A DNA stretch of 64,000 nucleotides from CAMLFJ01 sp040902305 (GCA_040902305.1 JBBDXN010000134.1:1-64000); one strand, 5' to 3'. Positions 16,232 to 26,550 are shown, counted from the stretch's first letter. The notes: generated by a model not told the origin, from the letters alone. Made by a program: numbers and translations.

Positions 16232-17026
16232 ATGAAAGGCTCTTTAGACATGGCGTACCAGGCCTTCGATCTCACCGGCAAGACCGCGATCGTCACCGGG
16301 GGCAATAGCGGCATCGGTCTCGGCATGGCGGAGGCGATGGCGCGCGCCGGCGCCGCGGTCTGCGTCTGGGGCACCAACGAGGACAAGAACACGCACGCGC
16401 TCGCGCGTCTGCACGCGATCGGGGCGAAGGCCCTGGCGCTCCGCTGCGACGTGAGCGACGAGGCGGCGGTGGAGCGCGCGTTCGCGGAGACCGTGTCGAC
16501 CCTCGGCGGGGTGGACGCCTGCTTCGTCAACGCGGGGGTCTCGGGCCGCGGCGGCGCCGCGAGCTTCGCGGAGATGACCACCGAGGAATGGCACCGGGTG
16601 CTGAAGGTGAATCTCGATGGCGCCTTCTTCACCCAGCGGGCGGCCGCCCGCCACATGACCGCGCGCGGCGCGGGCGGCTCGCTCGCGGTCACCGCGAGCC
16701 AGGCCGCGCTCGAGGGCTCGCCGCTCAGCGCCCACTACGCGGCCAGCAAGGGCGCCATGCTCTCGGTCATGCGCGCGCTCTCGGTGGGCCTCGCGCGGCA
16801 CAAGATCCGGGTCAACGCCATCGTGCCGGGCTGGATCGACACGCCGATGACCGAGAAGGCGGTGCACGGCGAGGCCTTCAAGACGCGCGTGCTGCCGCGC
16901 GTGCCCGTCCGGCGCTGGGGCACCGGCGACGACTTCGGCGGCATCGCGGTCTACCTGGCCAGCGACGCCAGCAGCTACCACACCGGCGACACCTTCATCA
17001 TCGACGGCGGCTACGCCATCTTTTAG
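16232..17026 (+). CDS. Short-chain dehydrogenase/reductase
   Basis: A classical SDR of 264 residues. The NAD(P)-binding motif is TGGNSGIGLGMAEA, NAG is in CFVNAGVSGRG, and the active-site Tyr-Lys is in SAHYAASKGAMLS. Ser is in LAVTASQAALEG, and the C-terminal IVPGWIDTPMTEKA and DTFIIDGGYAIF are typical. It probably acts on a sugar or hydroxyacyl substrate. The start at 16232 gives MKGSLDMAYQAFDL; the second ATG at 16250 (MAYQAFDLTGKT) is equally plausible. The gene begins right after the hairpin repeat and is convergent with the pseudouridine synthase gene. Confidence 0.87.
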   Translation: MKGSLDMAYQAFDLTGKTAIVTGGNSGIGLGMAEAMARAGAAVCVWGTNEDKNTHALARLHAIGAKALALRCDVSDEAAVERAFAETVSTLGGVDACFVNAGVSGRGGAASFAEMTTEEWHRVLKVNLDGAFFTQRAAARHMTARGAGGSLAVTASQAALEGSPLSAHYAASKGAMLSVMRALSVGLARHKIRVNAIVPGWIDTPMTEKAVHGEAFKTRVLPRVPVRRWGTGDDFGGIAVYLASDASSYHTGDTFIIDGGYAIF

Positions 17027-17036
17027 GTCTGAGCCC

Positions 17037-17123
17037 GCCCACCCTTACCCCAGCCCTCTCCCTGGAAGGGAGAGGGGGCCGAAATCTCCCTCTCCCCTCT
17101 GGGGAGAGGGCAGGGTGAGGGGG
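17037..17123. repeat. Double family-A hairpin between convergent genes (copy 3)
   Basis: Two hairpins sit back to back. CCCTCTCCCTGGAAGGGAGAGGG lies around 17054-17076, and CTCCCTCTCCCC..GGGGAGAGGGCAGGGTGAGGGG spans 17086-17122. They occupy nearly the whole 102-base gap between two gene ends facing each other. A bidirectional terminator or BIME-like repeat role is plausible. Confidence 0.7.
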
Positions 17124-17128
17124 TGGTC

Positions 17129-17668
17129 TCAGGGAACAACCTCCCGCCACTCCCCAGGTCGCAGCTCCCCGAGGGAGTACGGCCCCACCGCCGCCCGGAT
17201 CAACCGTAGCGTGGGGTGCCCCACCGCCGCGGTCATTCGCCGCACCTGCCGGTTCCGCCCCTCGCGCAGCCCGATCTCGATCCACGCGGTCGGGATCGCC
17301 GCGCGGTAGCGGATCGGCGGCTCGCGCGGCCAGAGTCGCGGCGGCTCCGAGATGAGCGCCACCCGCGCCGGCCGCGTCCGCCCGTCCTTGAGCGCGATGC
17401 CCTGACGCAAGCGCTCGAGCGCCTCCGCGGCCGGCATGCCCTCCACCTGCGCCCAGTAGACTTTCTCGACCCCGTGGCGCGGCTCGGCCAGGCGCGACTG
17501 GAGCGCGCCGTCGTCGGTCAGCAGCACGAGCCCCTCGCTGTCGTGGTCGAGGCGCCCGGCCGGGTAGACGTCGCGTACCGGCACGTGGTCGGCCAGGGTC
17601 GGCCGTCCCGCCTGGTCGGTGAACTGGCAGAGCACGCCGAACGGCTTGTTGAGCAGGAGCAGCGTCAC
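17129..17668 (-). CDS. rluE: rRNA large-subunit pseudouridine synthase E-like (RsuA/RluE family)
   Basis: A protein of 179 residues matching RluE length, which lacks the S4 domain of longer RsuA members. It opens LLLLNKPFGVLCQFTDQAG, and the catalytic aspartate is D41 in AGRLDHDSEGLVLLTDDG. The C-terminal EGRNRQVRRMTAAVGHPTLR motif II/III is intact. In E. coli RluE modifies U2457 of 23S rRNA. Its GTG start at 17668 overlaps the stop of the ABC ATPase (GTGA), so it rides at the end of the iron-transport operon. Confidence 0.88.
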   Translation of the reverse strand: MTLLLLNKPFGVLCQFTDQAGRPTLADHVPVRDVYPAGRLDHDSEGLVLLTDDGALQSRLAEPRHGVEKVYWAQVEGMPAAEALERLRQGIALKDGRTRPARVALISEPPRLWPREPPIRYRAAIPTAWIEIGLREGRNRQVRRMTAAVGHPTLRLIRAAVGPYSLGELRPGEWREVVP

Positions 17669-18744
17669 TCGGGCAGCAGCGGAGCCATCTGACGCGGGTC
17701 CAGCTCGAGCCAGACCTTCTCGTCCACCTCGAATACCTCGTGCGGACGGGCGGTGACCCGCAGGCTCAGCGCGCTCCCGGCGGGCCGCACCGTGTAGTCC
17801 CAGTGCTCGCCGAGATACGCGCGCTGCATCACCGCGCCGGGCACGACCGCGCCGCCCCGCTCGGCGGCGGCGGGCGGCTGGCGGTGCAGCACGATGGACT
17901 GCGGCCGCAGCGAGAAGCTCACCCGGCCCTGGGCCGCCGGCGGCTCCGCGAAGGCGCGCCGGGGGATCTCGAAGTGATCGAAGGCGATCGCCTCGCCCCG
18001 CGCCTCGCCGTCGAGGAAGTTGGTGCGGCCGATGAAGCCGGCCACGAATCGAGTACGTGGACGCGCATAGACCGCACGCGGGGCGTCCACCTGCTCGATG
18101 CGTCCCTGGTTCATGACCGCGATGCGGTCGGACGTCACCATCGCCTCCGCCTGGTCATGGGTGACGTAGACGGTCGTGATGTGGAACTCGTCGTGCAGGC
18201 GGCGGATCTCGTAGCGCATCTCCTCACGCAGGTTCGCGTCGAGGTTGCTGAGCGGCTCGTCGAGCAGCAGGATGGTGGGCTGCACCACGATGGCGCGCGC
18301 GAGCGCCACCCGCTGCTGCTGCCCGCCCGACAGCTCCTGCGGATACCGCCCGCCCAGATGGCCCATCTGCACCACGCCCAGGATCTTGTCCACCCGCGCG
18401 CGGATCTCCACGCGCGGCAGGCGCCGGACTTCCAGGCCGAAGGCCACGTTCTCGGCCACCGTCATGTTCGGCCAGATCGCGTAGCTCTGGAAGATCATCG
18501 ACATGTTGCGCTTCTCGGGCGGCAGGGTGGAGGACGGCGAGGAGATCGTGCGGCCGTCCATCGCGATGGTGCCCGCGCTCGGCTCGAGGAATCCCGCGAT
18601 CATCCGGAGCGTCGTGGTCTTGCCGCAGCCGGAGGGGCCGAGCAGCGAGACGAACTCACCCTGGGCCAGGGAGAGGCTGAAGCGGTCCACCGCGGTCACG
18701 CTGCCGAAGCGGCGGCTCACGTCGGTGAGGACGAGACGGCTCAC
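17665..18744 (-). CDS. Fe3+ (or polyamine-like) ABC importer ATPase, FbpC/PotA class
   Basis: A protein of 359 residues. It has Walker A GPSGCGKTT (about 34-42), signature LSGGQQQRVALARA, Walker B TILLLDEPLSNLDA, H-switch VYVTHDQAEAM, and a C-terminal TOBE domain (about 240-359). MIFQSYAIWPNMTVAENVAF is typical of the FbpC/PotA/UgpC class. The partner permease and binding protein are directly upstream with 4-base overlap, giving a complete importer. Substrate is inferred as ferric iron from the partner proteins. Confidence 0.9.
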   Translation of the reverse strand: MSRLVLTDVSRRFGSVTAVDRFSLSLAQGEFVSLLGPSGCGKTTTLRMIAGFLEPSAGTIAMDGRTISSPSSTLPPEKRNMSMIFQSYAIWPNMTVAENVAFGLEVRRLPRVEIRARVDKILGVVQMGHLGGRYPQELSGGQQQRVALARAIVVQPTILLLDEPLSNLDANLREEMRYEIRRLHDEFHITTVYVTHDQAEAMVTSDRIAVMNQGRIEQVDAPRAVYARPRTRFVAGFIGRTNFLDGEARGEAIAFDHFEIPRRAFAEPPAAQGRVSFSLRPQSIVLHRQPPAAAERGGAVVPGAVMQRAYLGEHWDYTVRPAGSALSLRVTARPHEVFEVDEKVWLELDPRQMAPLLPE

Positions 18745-20423
18745 GAGGCGGTCCTCTTCAAGAGAAAATCGCGGCCGACGAGGCGGAAGCCCAGCAGCAC
18801 CAGCGCCACCGTGCCCACGACCAGGATGAGGCCCATCGAGGAGAGCACCTCGAAGTTGCCCTCGTCGCTCTTGTCGAAGAGCAGGACCGAGAGTACCTGG
18901 GTGCCGGTGGTGTAGAGGAAGATGGCGGAGGACAGCTCGCGGGTGGCCGGGATGAACACGAGGATGAAGGCGCCGGCCAGCCCGCGCTTGAGCAGCGGCG
19001 CCACCACGCGGCGCAGGGCCAGCAGCCGGCTCCCGCCCAGGATGCGGGCGGCGTCCTCAAGCTCCGGGTTGATGCTGCGCAGCGCCGCGTCGCTGTTCGT
19101 GTACGCGATCGGCAGGAAGCGGGTGGCGAAGGCCAGGATCAGGATCCACGCGGTGCCGTAGAGCACGAGCGGCTTCGTGGTGTACGCGGCGTAGAAGCCG
19201 ATGGCGAGCACGATGCCCGGGATCACGAAGGGCGCCATCGCCACGTAGGTCAGCGCGCGGCCGAACGGCACCAGCCGCCGGGCCACGATGTAGGCGATGG
19301 CCAGAGCCAGGCCGAGCGCGATGATGGACGCGACCGCCGCGTAGACGAAGGTGTTGACGGTCGCCGCGCGGGTGGCGGTCTGGTCGAAGAGCACGAAGCG
19401 CAGGTTGTGCAAGGTGAGGTTGTCCCAGGAGAAGCCGCGGCCCCAGGCCTTCGCGAAGGCGGCCTGCAGCACCACCACCATCGGCACGAAGAAGGACAGC
19501 GAGGTCACGAAGAGGCAGTAGCCGAGCAGGGCCCAGCGCCAGCGGCCGAGCCGCACCATGCGCCGCTCACCGCCCTTGCCGGTGAGGGCCACGAAGCCCT
19601 TGCGCGCCATCAGGCGGTACTGGAGCCAGAACAGGAACACGGTGATCAGCAGCAGCGGCATCGCGTAGGCGGCCGCCTCCTGCAGGCGCGGGGGGAACTC
19701 GAACATCTGCCACAGCATGGTGGTCATGACCTGGAAGCGGGCGGGGAGCGCGATGAGGGCGGGGGCGCCGAACAGGGCGATCGCCTCCAGGAACTCCACG
19801 ATGAAGGCGCCCATGATCGCGGGCAGCGCGAGCGGCAGGGTCACCCGGAGGGTGGTGCGGAGCGTGGAGGCCCCGAGCGTGCTCGCCGCGTCCTCCATCT
19901 CGGAGGAGATCAGGTCGAGGGCGGAGCGGGTGAACACGAACATGTAGGGGAACGAATAGCAGGCGATGACCAGCACCAGCCCGGTCTTGCTGTAGATGTT
20001 GAAGGGGCCGGCGTCGGCGCCGGTCAGCCCGGTGTAGATGCGGTTGAGCCAGCCCGCGTTGGGGCCCGCCATGAGGATCCAGGCCACCGCGCCCAGGTAG
20101 TTGGGCATGATGAAGGTGCCGAGGACGGAGGCCCACACCAGCCCCTTGCCCGGCATGTCGGTGCGGGACACCGCCCACGCCATCGGCACCCCGAACACGA
20201 TACAGAGCCCCGCTGCTGCGAGCCCGACGACCAGGGAATTGATCAGCGCTTCGATGTTGCGCCAGCGGCCGTAGGCGGCCGCGTAATTCTCGAGCGTGAA
20301 GGCGCCGGTCTGTGGATGCTCGAAGCTCGCCCACAGGAGACGGGCGAGCGGATTGACCACGAGCAGCAGCAGCAGCGCGATCAGCAGCAGCCAGACGACG
20401 AGCGACTTGTCTCTAGATACCAA
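18741..20423 (-). CDS. Fe3+ ABC importer permease, fused double permease (FbpB class)
   Basis: A membrane protein of 560 residues with about 12 transmembrane helices, made of two homologous BPD-type permease halves in one chain, as in FbpB/SfuB/ThiP. Each half has an EAA-type loop (LISSEMEDAASTLGASTLRT near residue 195; INPELEDAARILGGSRLLA near 470). The start is a TTG at 20423, overlapping the binding-protein stop by 11 bases; no better start precedes the first membrane helix. It works with the ATPase at 17665 and the binding protein at 20413. Confidence 0.88.
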   Translation of the reverse strand: MVSRDKSLVVWLLLIALLLLLVVNPLARLLWASFEHPQTGAFTLENYAAAYGRWRNIEALINSLVVGLAAAGLCIVFGVPMAWAVSRTDMPGKGLVWASVLGTFIMPNYLGAVAWILMAGPNAGWLNRIYTGLTGADAGPFNIYSKTGLVLVIACYSFPYMFVFTRSALDLISSEMEDAASTLGASTLRTTLRVTLPLALPAIMGAFIVEFLEAIALFGAPALIALPARFQVMTTMLWQMFEFPPRLQEAAAYAMPLLLITVFLFWLQYRLMARKGFVALTGKGGERRMVRLGRWRWALLGYCLFVTSLSFFVPMVVVLQAAFAKAWGRGFSWDNLTLHNLRFVLFDQTATRAATVNTFVYAAVASIIALGLALAIAYIVARRLVPFGRALTYVAMAPFVIPGIVLAIGFYAAYTTKPLVLYGTAWILILAFATRFLPIAYTNSDAALRSINPELEDAARILGGSRLLALRRVVAPLLKRGLAGAFILVFIPATRELSSAIFLYTTGTQVLSVLLFDKSDEGNFEVLSSMGLILVVGTVALVLLGFRLVGRDFLLKRTAS

Positions 20424-21459
20424 AGGTCTCGCGGAACTGCTCCTTCACCTCCGGGATGCCCTTCTCGATCTCGGCGGCGGAGGGCCGGATCGTCTTGACC
20501 TCCGCGATGGACTTGCCGCCCGTCATCGGCTTCACGTGCTTGTTCACCGGGTCCTGGTGCTGCTTCACCATCACCTCGTTGCCCTCCCGGCTCAGCAGGT
20601 ATTCCATGAAGAGCTTGGCCGCGTTGGGGGCGGGGGCGTTCTTGAGGATGCCGGAGGCCGAGACCATCAGCACCGCGCCGTCCTCCGGATAGACCACCGC
20701 GAGGGGATTGCCCTTGGCCTTGCTCTCCAGCGTGGTGGCCGACGGGCCCGCGGCCACGATGGACTCCTTGGCGTTCAGCATGGTCACGGTGTCGTTGATC
20801 GAGCGGCCGATGCGCGGCTTGTTCAGCTCGAGCTTCTTGAAGTAGTCCCAGCCGTGGAGCTTGCGCATCTGCACGACCCAGGTTCCCACGTAGCCGCTGA
20901 AGCCCGGATGGCCGATCGAGACCTTCCCCTTCCACTTGGGGTCGGTGAGGTCGGCCCACTTCTTTGGGGCCTCCGAGGCGGATACCACGCTCGTATTGTA
21001 GGTGATGAGGACGAGACCCGCCGCGGTGGCCACGAACTGGTCCTCCGGGTCGTTGAACGGCCGGAAGGCGTCCACCAGCTCGCCGAGAGTCTTCGGCTTG
21101 TAGGCCTGTAGCCAGCCGTCCTGCTTCATCCTGGTGTAGTGGCTCTGATCGGTGGAGCTGATCACCGAGGCCTGGGCGATGCCCGCCTTCTGGTCCTGGG
21201 CGAGCCGCTGGTAGGCGACCTGGGCGGTGGTGCGGATGTAGTTGCACTTCACGCCCGGGTACTTCTTCTCGAAGCCCTGGCAGATGGCCGCCGCGGTCTC
21301 CGAGTTGTAGTGGGCGGTGTACCAGGTGAGCTCCTTCTCCTTCTTGGCCGCCTCGTGGAGCGGCTTCTCGCCGTCGAAGGCGACCGCGGGCGCGCTCCTC
21401 ATGCCGACGACGGACAGGACCGCGAGTACCGCGACGATGAACACTCGAATGGATGTCAT
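20413..21459 (-). CDS. Fe3+ ABC importer substrate-binding protein
   Basis: A protein of 348 residues with a signal peptide (about 1-27, VFIVAVLAVLSVVGMRSAPAVA). The body is that of the FbpA/AfuA ferric-binding class: ELTWYTAHYNSETAAAICQG near the start, KWADLTDPKWKGKVSIGHPG in the middle and PEDGAVLMVSASGILKNAP later. It should capture a ligand in the periplasm and deliver it to the fused permease. Ferric iron or an iron chelate is the best guess; 2-aminoethylphosphonate and other ligands are handled by related proteins. It lies 14 bases after the enoyl-CoA hydratase gene. Confidence 0.85.
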   Translation of the reverse strand: MTSIRVFIVAVLAVLSVVGMRSAPAVAFDGEKPLHEAAKKEKELTWYTAHYNSETAAAICQGFEKKYPGVKCNYIRTTAQVAYQRLAQDQKAGIAQASVISSTDQSHYTRMKQDGWLQAYKPKTLGELVDAFRPFNDPEDQFVATAAGLVLITYNTSVVSASEAPKKWADLTDPKWKGKVSIGHPGFSGYVGTWVVQMRKLHGWDYFKKLELNKPRIGRSINDTVTMLNAKESIVAAGPSATTLESKAKGNPLAVVYPEDGAVLMVSASGILKNAPAPNAAKLFMEYLLSREGNEVMVKQHQDPVNKHVKPMTGGKSIAEVKTIRPSAAEIEKGIPEVKEQFRETFGI

Positions 21460-21473
21460 GGGCGGTTTCTCCT

Positions 21474-22313
21474 TTATCGTCCGGTGAAGCGGGGCGCGCG
21501 CTTCTCGACGAAGTGGGCCACGCCTTCCTTGAAGTCTTCGGTGGTGAAGCTCCGGCGCATCTCGTCGTCGCCGACCGCCGTCGCCTCCGCCAGGCTCTGG
21601 AACTGCGCCTCCCAGAGCTGGCGCTTCATGACCCGGAGCGAGCGCGGCGACACCAGGTCCGCGAGCTCGCGCGCGTAGGCGCGCACGTCGTCCTGGAGGC
21701 TGGCCGCCGGCTTCACCTGCGCGACCAGGCCCATCGCGAGCGCCTCCGCCGCGGTGATCGTGCGCGCGGACAGCAGCAGGTCGAAGGCATGCTGCAGGCC
21801 CACCAGGCGCGGGAGCATCCAGCTCGCCCCGTGCTCGGCGATGAGCCCCCGCCGCGAGAACGCGGTGGTGAAGACCGCGGTGTCGGCGGCGATGCGCAGA
21901 TCGCAGTAGAGCGAGACGACCAGGCCGAGCCCGGCGGTGGCCCCGTTCAGCGCCGCGATGATCGGCTTGGGGACCATCGGGAAGTAGGCGTAGGGCCCGC
22001 GGAAGTCGGGGCGGACGTCTCCGCCGGCGCCGGCCGCGTCATCCGGCTCGCCGCGCTCCGAGGAGCCCGCCGGCTCCTGCCGGCCCGCGCCCGCGATGCC
22101 GGAGAGCATCTGCATGTCGGCGCCCGCGCAGAAGCCGCGCCCGGCCCCGGGCAGCACGATCACGCGCACCGCCTCGTCGCGCCCGGCCTCCTCCATCGCC
22201 TGCCGCACCTCGCGCCCCATCACGCCGGTCCACGCATTCAGCTTCTCGGGCCGGTTCAGGGTGACCGTGGCGATCCGCTCTCGCACCTCGTACAGGATCT
22301 GCTCGTAGCCCAT
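21474..22313 (-). CDS. Enoyl-CoA hydratase/isomerase family protein
   Basis: A crotonase-fold protein of 279 residues (VRERIATVTLNRPEKLNAW at the N-terminus). The oxyanion-hole region is GRGFCAGADMQML and the second is NGATAGLGLVVSLYCDLRIA. The region around RRGLIAEHGASWMLPRLVG carries the usual glutamate. An insertion of about 40 residues (GAGRQEPAGSSERGEPDDA) lengthens the loop after the first motif. It probably hydrates enoyl-CoA, but crotonase members vary. It precedes the iron importer by 14 bases, perhaps only by chance of operon packing. Confidence 0.88.
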   Translation of the reverse strand: MGYEQILYEVRERIATVTLNRPEKLNAWTGVMGREVRQAMEEAGRDEAVRVIVLPGAGRGFCAGADMQMLSGIAGAGRQEPAGSSERGEPDDAAGAGGDVRPDFRGPYAYFPMVPKPIIAALNGATAGLGLVVSLYCDLRIAADTAVFTTAFSRRGLIAEHGASWMLPRLVGLQHAFDLLLSARTITAAEALAMGLVAQVKPAASLQDDVRAYARELADLVSPRSLRVMKRQLWEAQFQSLAEATAVGDDEMRRSFTTEDFKEGVAHFVEKRAPRFTGR

Positions 22314-22355
22314 GCGCGCGCCCCCCTCGCGTGCCGCATGATAGCGCGTCCGGAC

Positions 22356-22419
22356 GGGGTCAGGTCTTACATTCCGACATTTCGACGCGGTGCGATGTTG
22401 GAATGTAAGACCTGACCCC
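22356..22419. repeat. 25-bp inverted repeat (dispersed repeat family B, paired copy)
   Basis: The left arm GGGGTCAGGTCTTACATTCC... (22356-22380) and right arm (22395-22419) are complementary over 25 bases with one mismatch and a 14-base loop. A single copy of the same 27-base unit occurs at 61672-61698. The pattern fits a REP-like element that can be mobilised by REP-associated tyrosine transposases, none of which is in the window. Confidence 0.85.
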
Positions 22420-22421
22420 AG

Positions 22422-23672
22422 CTAGCGGCGGTGCGACTCGCGGTCGATGGCGGGGCCGGCGAGGAGGGAGACGGCGGTGACGAGGCCGGAAAGGGCGGCG
22501 AAGACGGCCCAGGCGACTGCGTAGGAGTCGAAGCCCTCCAGCAGGAGGCCGAAGACCGGGGGGCCGATGAGCAGGCCCAGCACGATGGACGCGAAGGCCA
22601 CGCCGCTCAGCAGGCCTGCCTGCCGCGGCCCGCCCGCCTCCGCGCTGATCACGAAGAAGATGCCGACCCAGCCGTAGGCGCCCACGCCGGCCAGGAAGGC
22701 GAGCAGCCCCGCGGTGACGGGCGCGGTCGCGGGCCACACCGCGTAGAGGGCGAAGATGACCGCGGCCAGGGCGCCCGTGACCACGAGCCAGAGGGAGCGC
22801 CGGCCGGTGGCCCAGCGGTCGCTGGCCGCGCCCAGCACGAGGCGGGACACCGCGCCGCCTCCCTGCGAGGCGGCCACGAGGAACCCGGCGCCGATCTTGT
22901 CGAAGCCGAGCGCCTGGATCGTGAAGAGCGGCAGATAGCTCAGCACCGCGCCCTGGACCATGCCGAGCACGAAGCCGGCCGCGAAGAAGAGGACCAGCGC
23001 GGGGCGCCGCGCCCACCACCACGTCGAGCCCGCGTCCGGCCCGCCGGGCGTGACCGGCGTCGTGCCGCGCGCGCCCTCGCGGAACGCGGCGAGCGGCCGC
23101 CAGCCGAGCGCCACCGGCGCCGCCACGATCACCGAGCAGGCCCCGATGGCGTAGCGCCAGCCCAGCGTGGCCGCGATGGCGGGCAGGGCCAGCGCCGAGA
23201 TCAGGCCGCCCACCGTGAGGCCCATCTGCTTGACGCCCATCGCGATGCCGCGCTCGCTCACCGGGAAGGCGTCCATGATGGCCTTGCCCAGCGCGGGGTT
23301 CACGACACTCCAGCCGCTGCCCGCGACGAAGAGGCAGAAGAGGAAGGAGAGGAAGCCTGGTGCCAGCGCCGCCGCGAGGAGCCCGATCGCGCCCACCGCG
23401 AGGCCGCCCAGGAAGGCGGGTCGCACGCCGAGCCGATCGGCGAGCCGCCCGCCCGGCAGCGAGAACAGGAGGCCGGCGAGATAGATGGACGGGATGAGAA
23501 AGGCGACCTGGAATCGGGTGAGCCCGAGCCCCTCCACCAGGCTCGGCGAGAGCGGGGAGATGCCGAGCATGCCGACGGCGCCGGCGCCGTAGGAGGCGGT
23601 GAGGACGGTGAGCAGGCGCCACCGCGCGGGCAGCGCGGACGCGGCGCTCGCGGCCGGCGCGGATTCGCTCAC
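22422..23672 (-). CDS. MFS transporter
   Basis: A 12-helix major facilitator of 416 residues. The A-motif is GGRLADRLGVRPAF between helices 2 and 3, with repeats such as GAASDRWATGRRSLW in the second half. The GTG start at 23672 (MSESAPAASA) overlaps the stop of the molybdenum hydroxylase large subunit (GTGA). It may import the substrate of that hydroxylase, which is inferred from operon position. Much longer readings of this frame are antisense artefacts over the hydroxylase gene. Confidence 0.87.
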   Translation of the reverse strand: MSESAPAASAASALPARWRLLTVLTASYGAGAVGMLGISPLSPSLVEGLGLTRFQVAFLIPSIYLAGLLFSLPGGRLADRLGVRPAFLGGLAVGAIGLLAAALAPGFLSFLFCLFVAGSGWSVVNPALGKAIMDAFPVSERGIAMGVKQMGLTVGGLISALALPAIAATLGWRYAIGACSVIVAAPVALGWRPLAAFREGARGTTPVTPGGPDAGSTWWWARRPALVLFFAAGFVLGMVQGAVLSYLPLFTIQALGFDKIGAGFLVAASQGGGAVSRLVLGAASDRWATGRRSLWLVVTGALAAVIFALYAVWPATAPVTAGLLAFLAGVGAYGWVGIFFVISAEAGGPRQAGLLSGVAFASIVLGLLIGPPVFGLLLEGFDSYAVAWAVFAALSGLVTAVSLLAGPAIDRESHRR

Positions 23673-26052
23673 TTGAGCCAGCGCCAGACCTGCTCGGGCG
23701 TGATCGGCAGCGAGCGGACCACCACGCCGAACCGCGCGAGCGCGTCCTCGACCGCGTTGGCGACCGCGGCGGGCCCGGGGATCGCGCCGCCCTCGCCCAC
23801 GCCCTTGGCCCCGAGCGGGGTGACCGGCGAGGGATGCTCGAGCCGGTCCACCTCGATGAGCGGCACGTCCACCGCGGTGGGCTTGAGGTAGTCCATGAAG
23901 GTCGAGGTGAGGAGCTGGCCCTGCTCGTCGTAGCGGAACTCCTCGAGCAGCGCGGCCCCGATGCCATGCGCGGTCGCGCCGTGCACCATGCCTTCCACGA
24001 TGAGCGGATTCAGCTCGCGCCCGCAGTCGTGCACGACCACGTACTTCAGGACATGCACCAATCCGGTGCGCCGGTCCACCTCCACGAGGCAGCAGTGCGC
24101 CGCGTTGGAGAAGACGAGCTGGGAGCGGACCCGGCGCTCGGCGTCCATGGGCTGCGCGAGCGGGTTCTGGTGCGCGTGGCGCGACTCGAGCCCGGGCTCC
24201 TCGCCGGGCGGCAGGCCGAGCACGTCGGCGTAGGCGGTGCGCGCCAGCTCCGCGAAGGAGAGCCGCCGGTCGGGCGCGCCGCGCCCCGCGACCGCGCCCC
24301 CGCCGAGCTCCAGATCGGCGACGGAGGCCTCCAGCCGGTGCGCGGCCAGCCGCAGCAACTTCTCCCGCACCCGCGCGGCCGCGCCCACCACCGCGCCGAC
24401 GTCGGTCACCGAGAACTTGTTGGAGTAGTTGCCCGAGAGGTAGAGCCACGGGGTGGTCATCGAGTCGAAGCCGCGGGCCACCGTGATCGCGTCCGGCGTG
24501 AGGCCGAGCTCGTCGGCCACGATCTGGGCGATGACCGTCTCGTAGCCCTGGCCGCTCGGGGGATCGCCGAGCGACACCCGCACCTGGCCGTCGGGCTCCA
24601 TGCGGACCATGGCCGCTTCCGCCGAGCCCGACGCGGCGCGCCTGCCGGTGATGATCTCGTAGGAGGCGAGGTTCGTGCCCGCCGGCTCCACCGACGTCGC
24701 GATCCCGATGCCGAGCAGCCGGTCCTCCTTCCGCGCCCGCGCCTGCTCGGCCCGCCGGGCCGGGTAGCCGAACCGCTCGAGAGCACGGTGTAGGGTCGCC
24801 GGGTAGTCGCCGCTGTCGTACTGAGCGCCCGGGGGCGTGGTGTAGGGCATCTGGTCCGCGGTCACGTAGTTGCGCAGCCGCAGCTCGGCCGGATCCATCC
24901 CGAGACGGCGCGCCAGGAGGGCCATCGCCCGCTCGATCGCGAAGCACATGAACGGTTTGCCGATGCCGCGGTTGGCGCCGCTCGGGCACTTGTTGGTCAG
25001 GACCGACCAGGCCTCGTAGCGGATCGCGGGAATCCGGTAGCCGTTGGCGATATTGCCGAGCTTGATCAGGTTGTGCTGGGTCGGGGTGATGAGGTTCTTG
25101 CCCTCGTCGGCGATGTCGCGGACGGAGAGCGCCAGCAGGGTGCCGTCGGCCTGGTAGCCGAGCTCGAGGTCCATGATCCCGTTGCAGGCGTGCATCAGGG
25201 CGGTGAGGTTCTCGATGCGGTCCTCGATCCACTTCACGGGCCGTCCGGACTTGCGCGCGAGCAGCGCGCAGATCAGCAGGTAGGCGGGGCGGCGCTTGTT
25301 GCCGAAGGCGCCGCCGATGTCCGGGCAGGAGAGGCGCACGCGGGCTTGCGGGACGCCCAGCGAGGCCGCGAGCACCGAGATCGTGAGGCCGGGCCGCTGG
25401 TCGTTCGTCAAGAACTCGAAGACGTCGGTGCCCGGGTCGTACTCGGCGATGCCCCCGAACGTCTCGAGCGGGGTGGACGCGTAGCGCTGGATCGCGAAGC
25501 GCTCGCGGAGCACCCCGTCGGCCCGCGCCATCGCCTCGTCCACCGGGCCGTAGGTGAGCGTGTCGTGCCAGACGACGTTGCTGCCCAGCTCCGGGTAGAG
25601 AAGCGGCGCGTCGGGCCGGATGGCGAGCTCCGGGTCCACCACCACCGGCAGCGGCGCGTACTCCACGCGGATCCGCTCGAGCGCGTCCTCGGCGGTGGCG
25701 CGATCGACCGCGGCCACCGCGGCCACCGGCTCGCCCACGTAGCGGACGCGGTCGACCGCGAGGCAGTAGTCGGGCACCCCCGCGGTGGTGGGGATGAGCG
25801 GGCGGATGGGCCCCGAGCGCGCCGCCGCCTCCGCGCCGGTGAGGACCGCGACGACGCCGGGGAGCGCCTCCGCCTCGCGGGTCTCGATGGCCACGATCCG
25901 CGCGTGGGCGTGCGGGCTCCGCAGCATCGCCGCGTGGAGCATGCGCGGGCGCCCGAGGTCATCGATGAAGCGGCCCCGGCCCGCCACCAGACGGGCGTCT
26001 TCCTTGAGCGGCAGCGGCCGGCCGACCCAGCCGCCCGGCGCGGTCCGGTGGC

Positions 26053-26056
<4 letters not shown>
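23669..26056 (-). CDS. Molybdenum hydroxylase large subunit (xanthine dehydrogenase/aldehyde oxidase family)
   Basis: A protein of 795 residues, the usual length for a CoxL/XdhA-type molybdopterin-cytosine-dinucleotide subunit. It opens GWVGRPLPLKEDARLVAGRG. The molybdopterin-binding CPDIGGAFGNKRRPAYL is present, and the C-terminal GVGEGGAIPG carries the catalytic glutamate. The active-site segment reads NKCPSGANRGIGKPFMCF, not the VAYRCSFR-type signature of form I CO dehydrogenase, so carbon-monoxide oxidation is unlikely. The GTG start at 26056 overlaps the stop of the 2Fe-2S subunit. Substrate could be an aromatic or N-heterocyclic compound or an aldehyde. Confidence 0.88.

Positions 26057-26549
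<493 letters not shown>

Positions 26550-26550
<1 letters not shown>

Noticed and set aside
22422..25232. Very long reading frame spanning the MFS gene and the upstream hydroxylase gene
   Set aside because: Only the last 416 codons code for a protein; the rest is an out-of-frame shadow in GC-rich DNA. The same applies to the long extensions of the ATPase, thiolase, SDR and decarboxylase frames.
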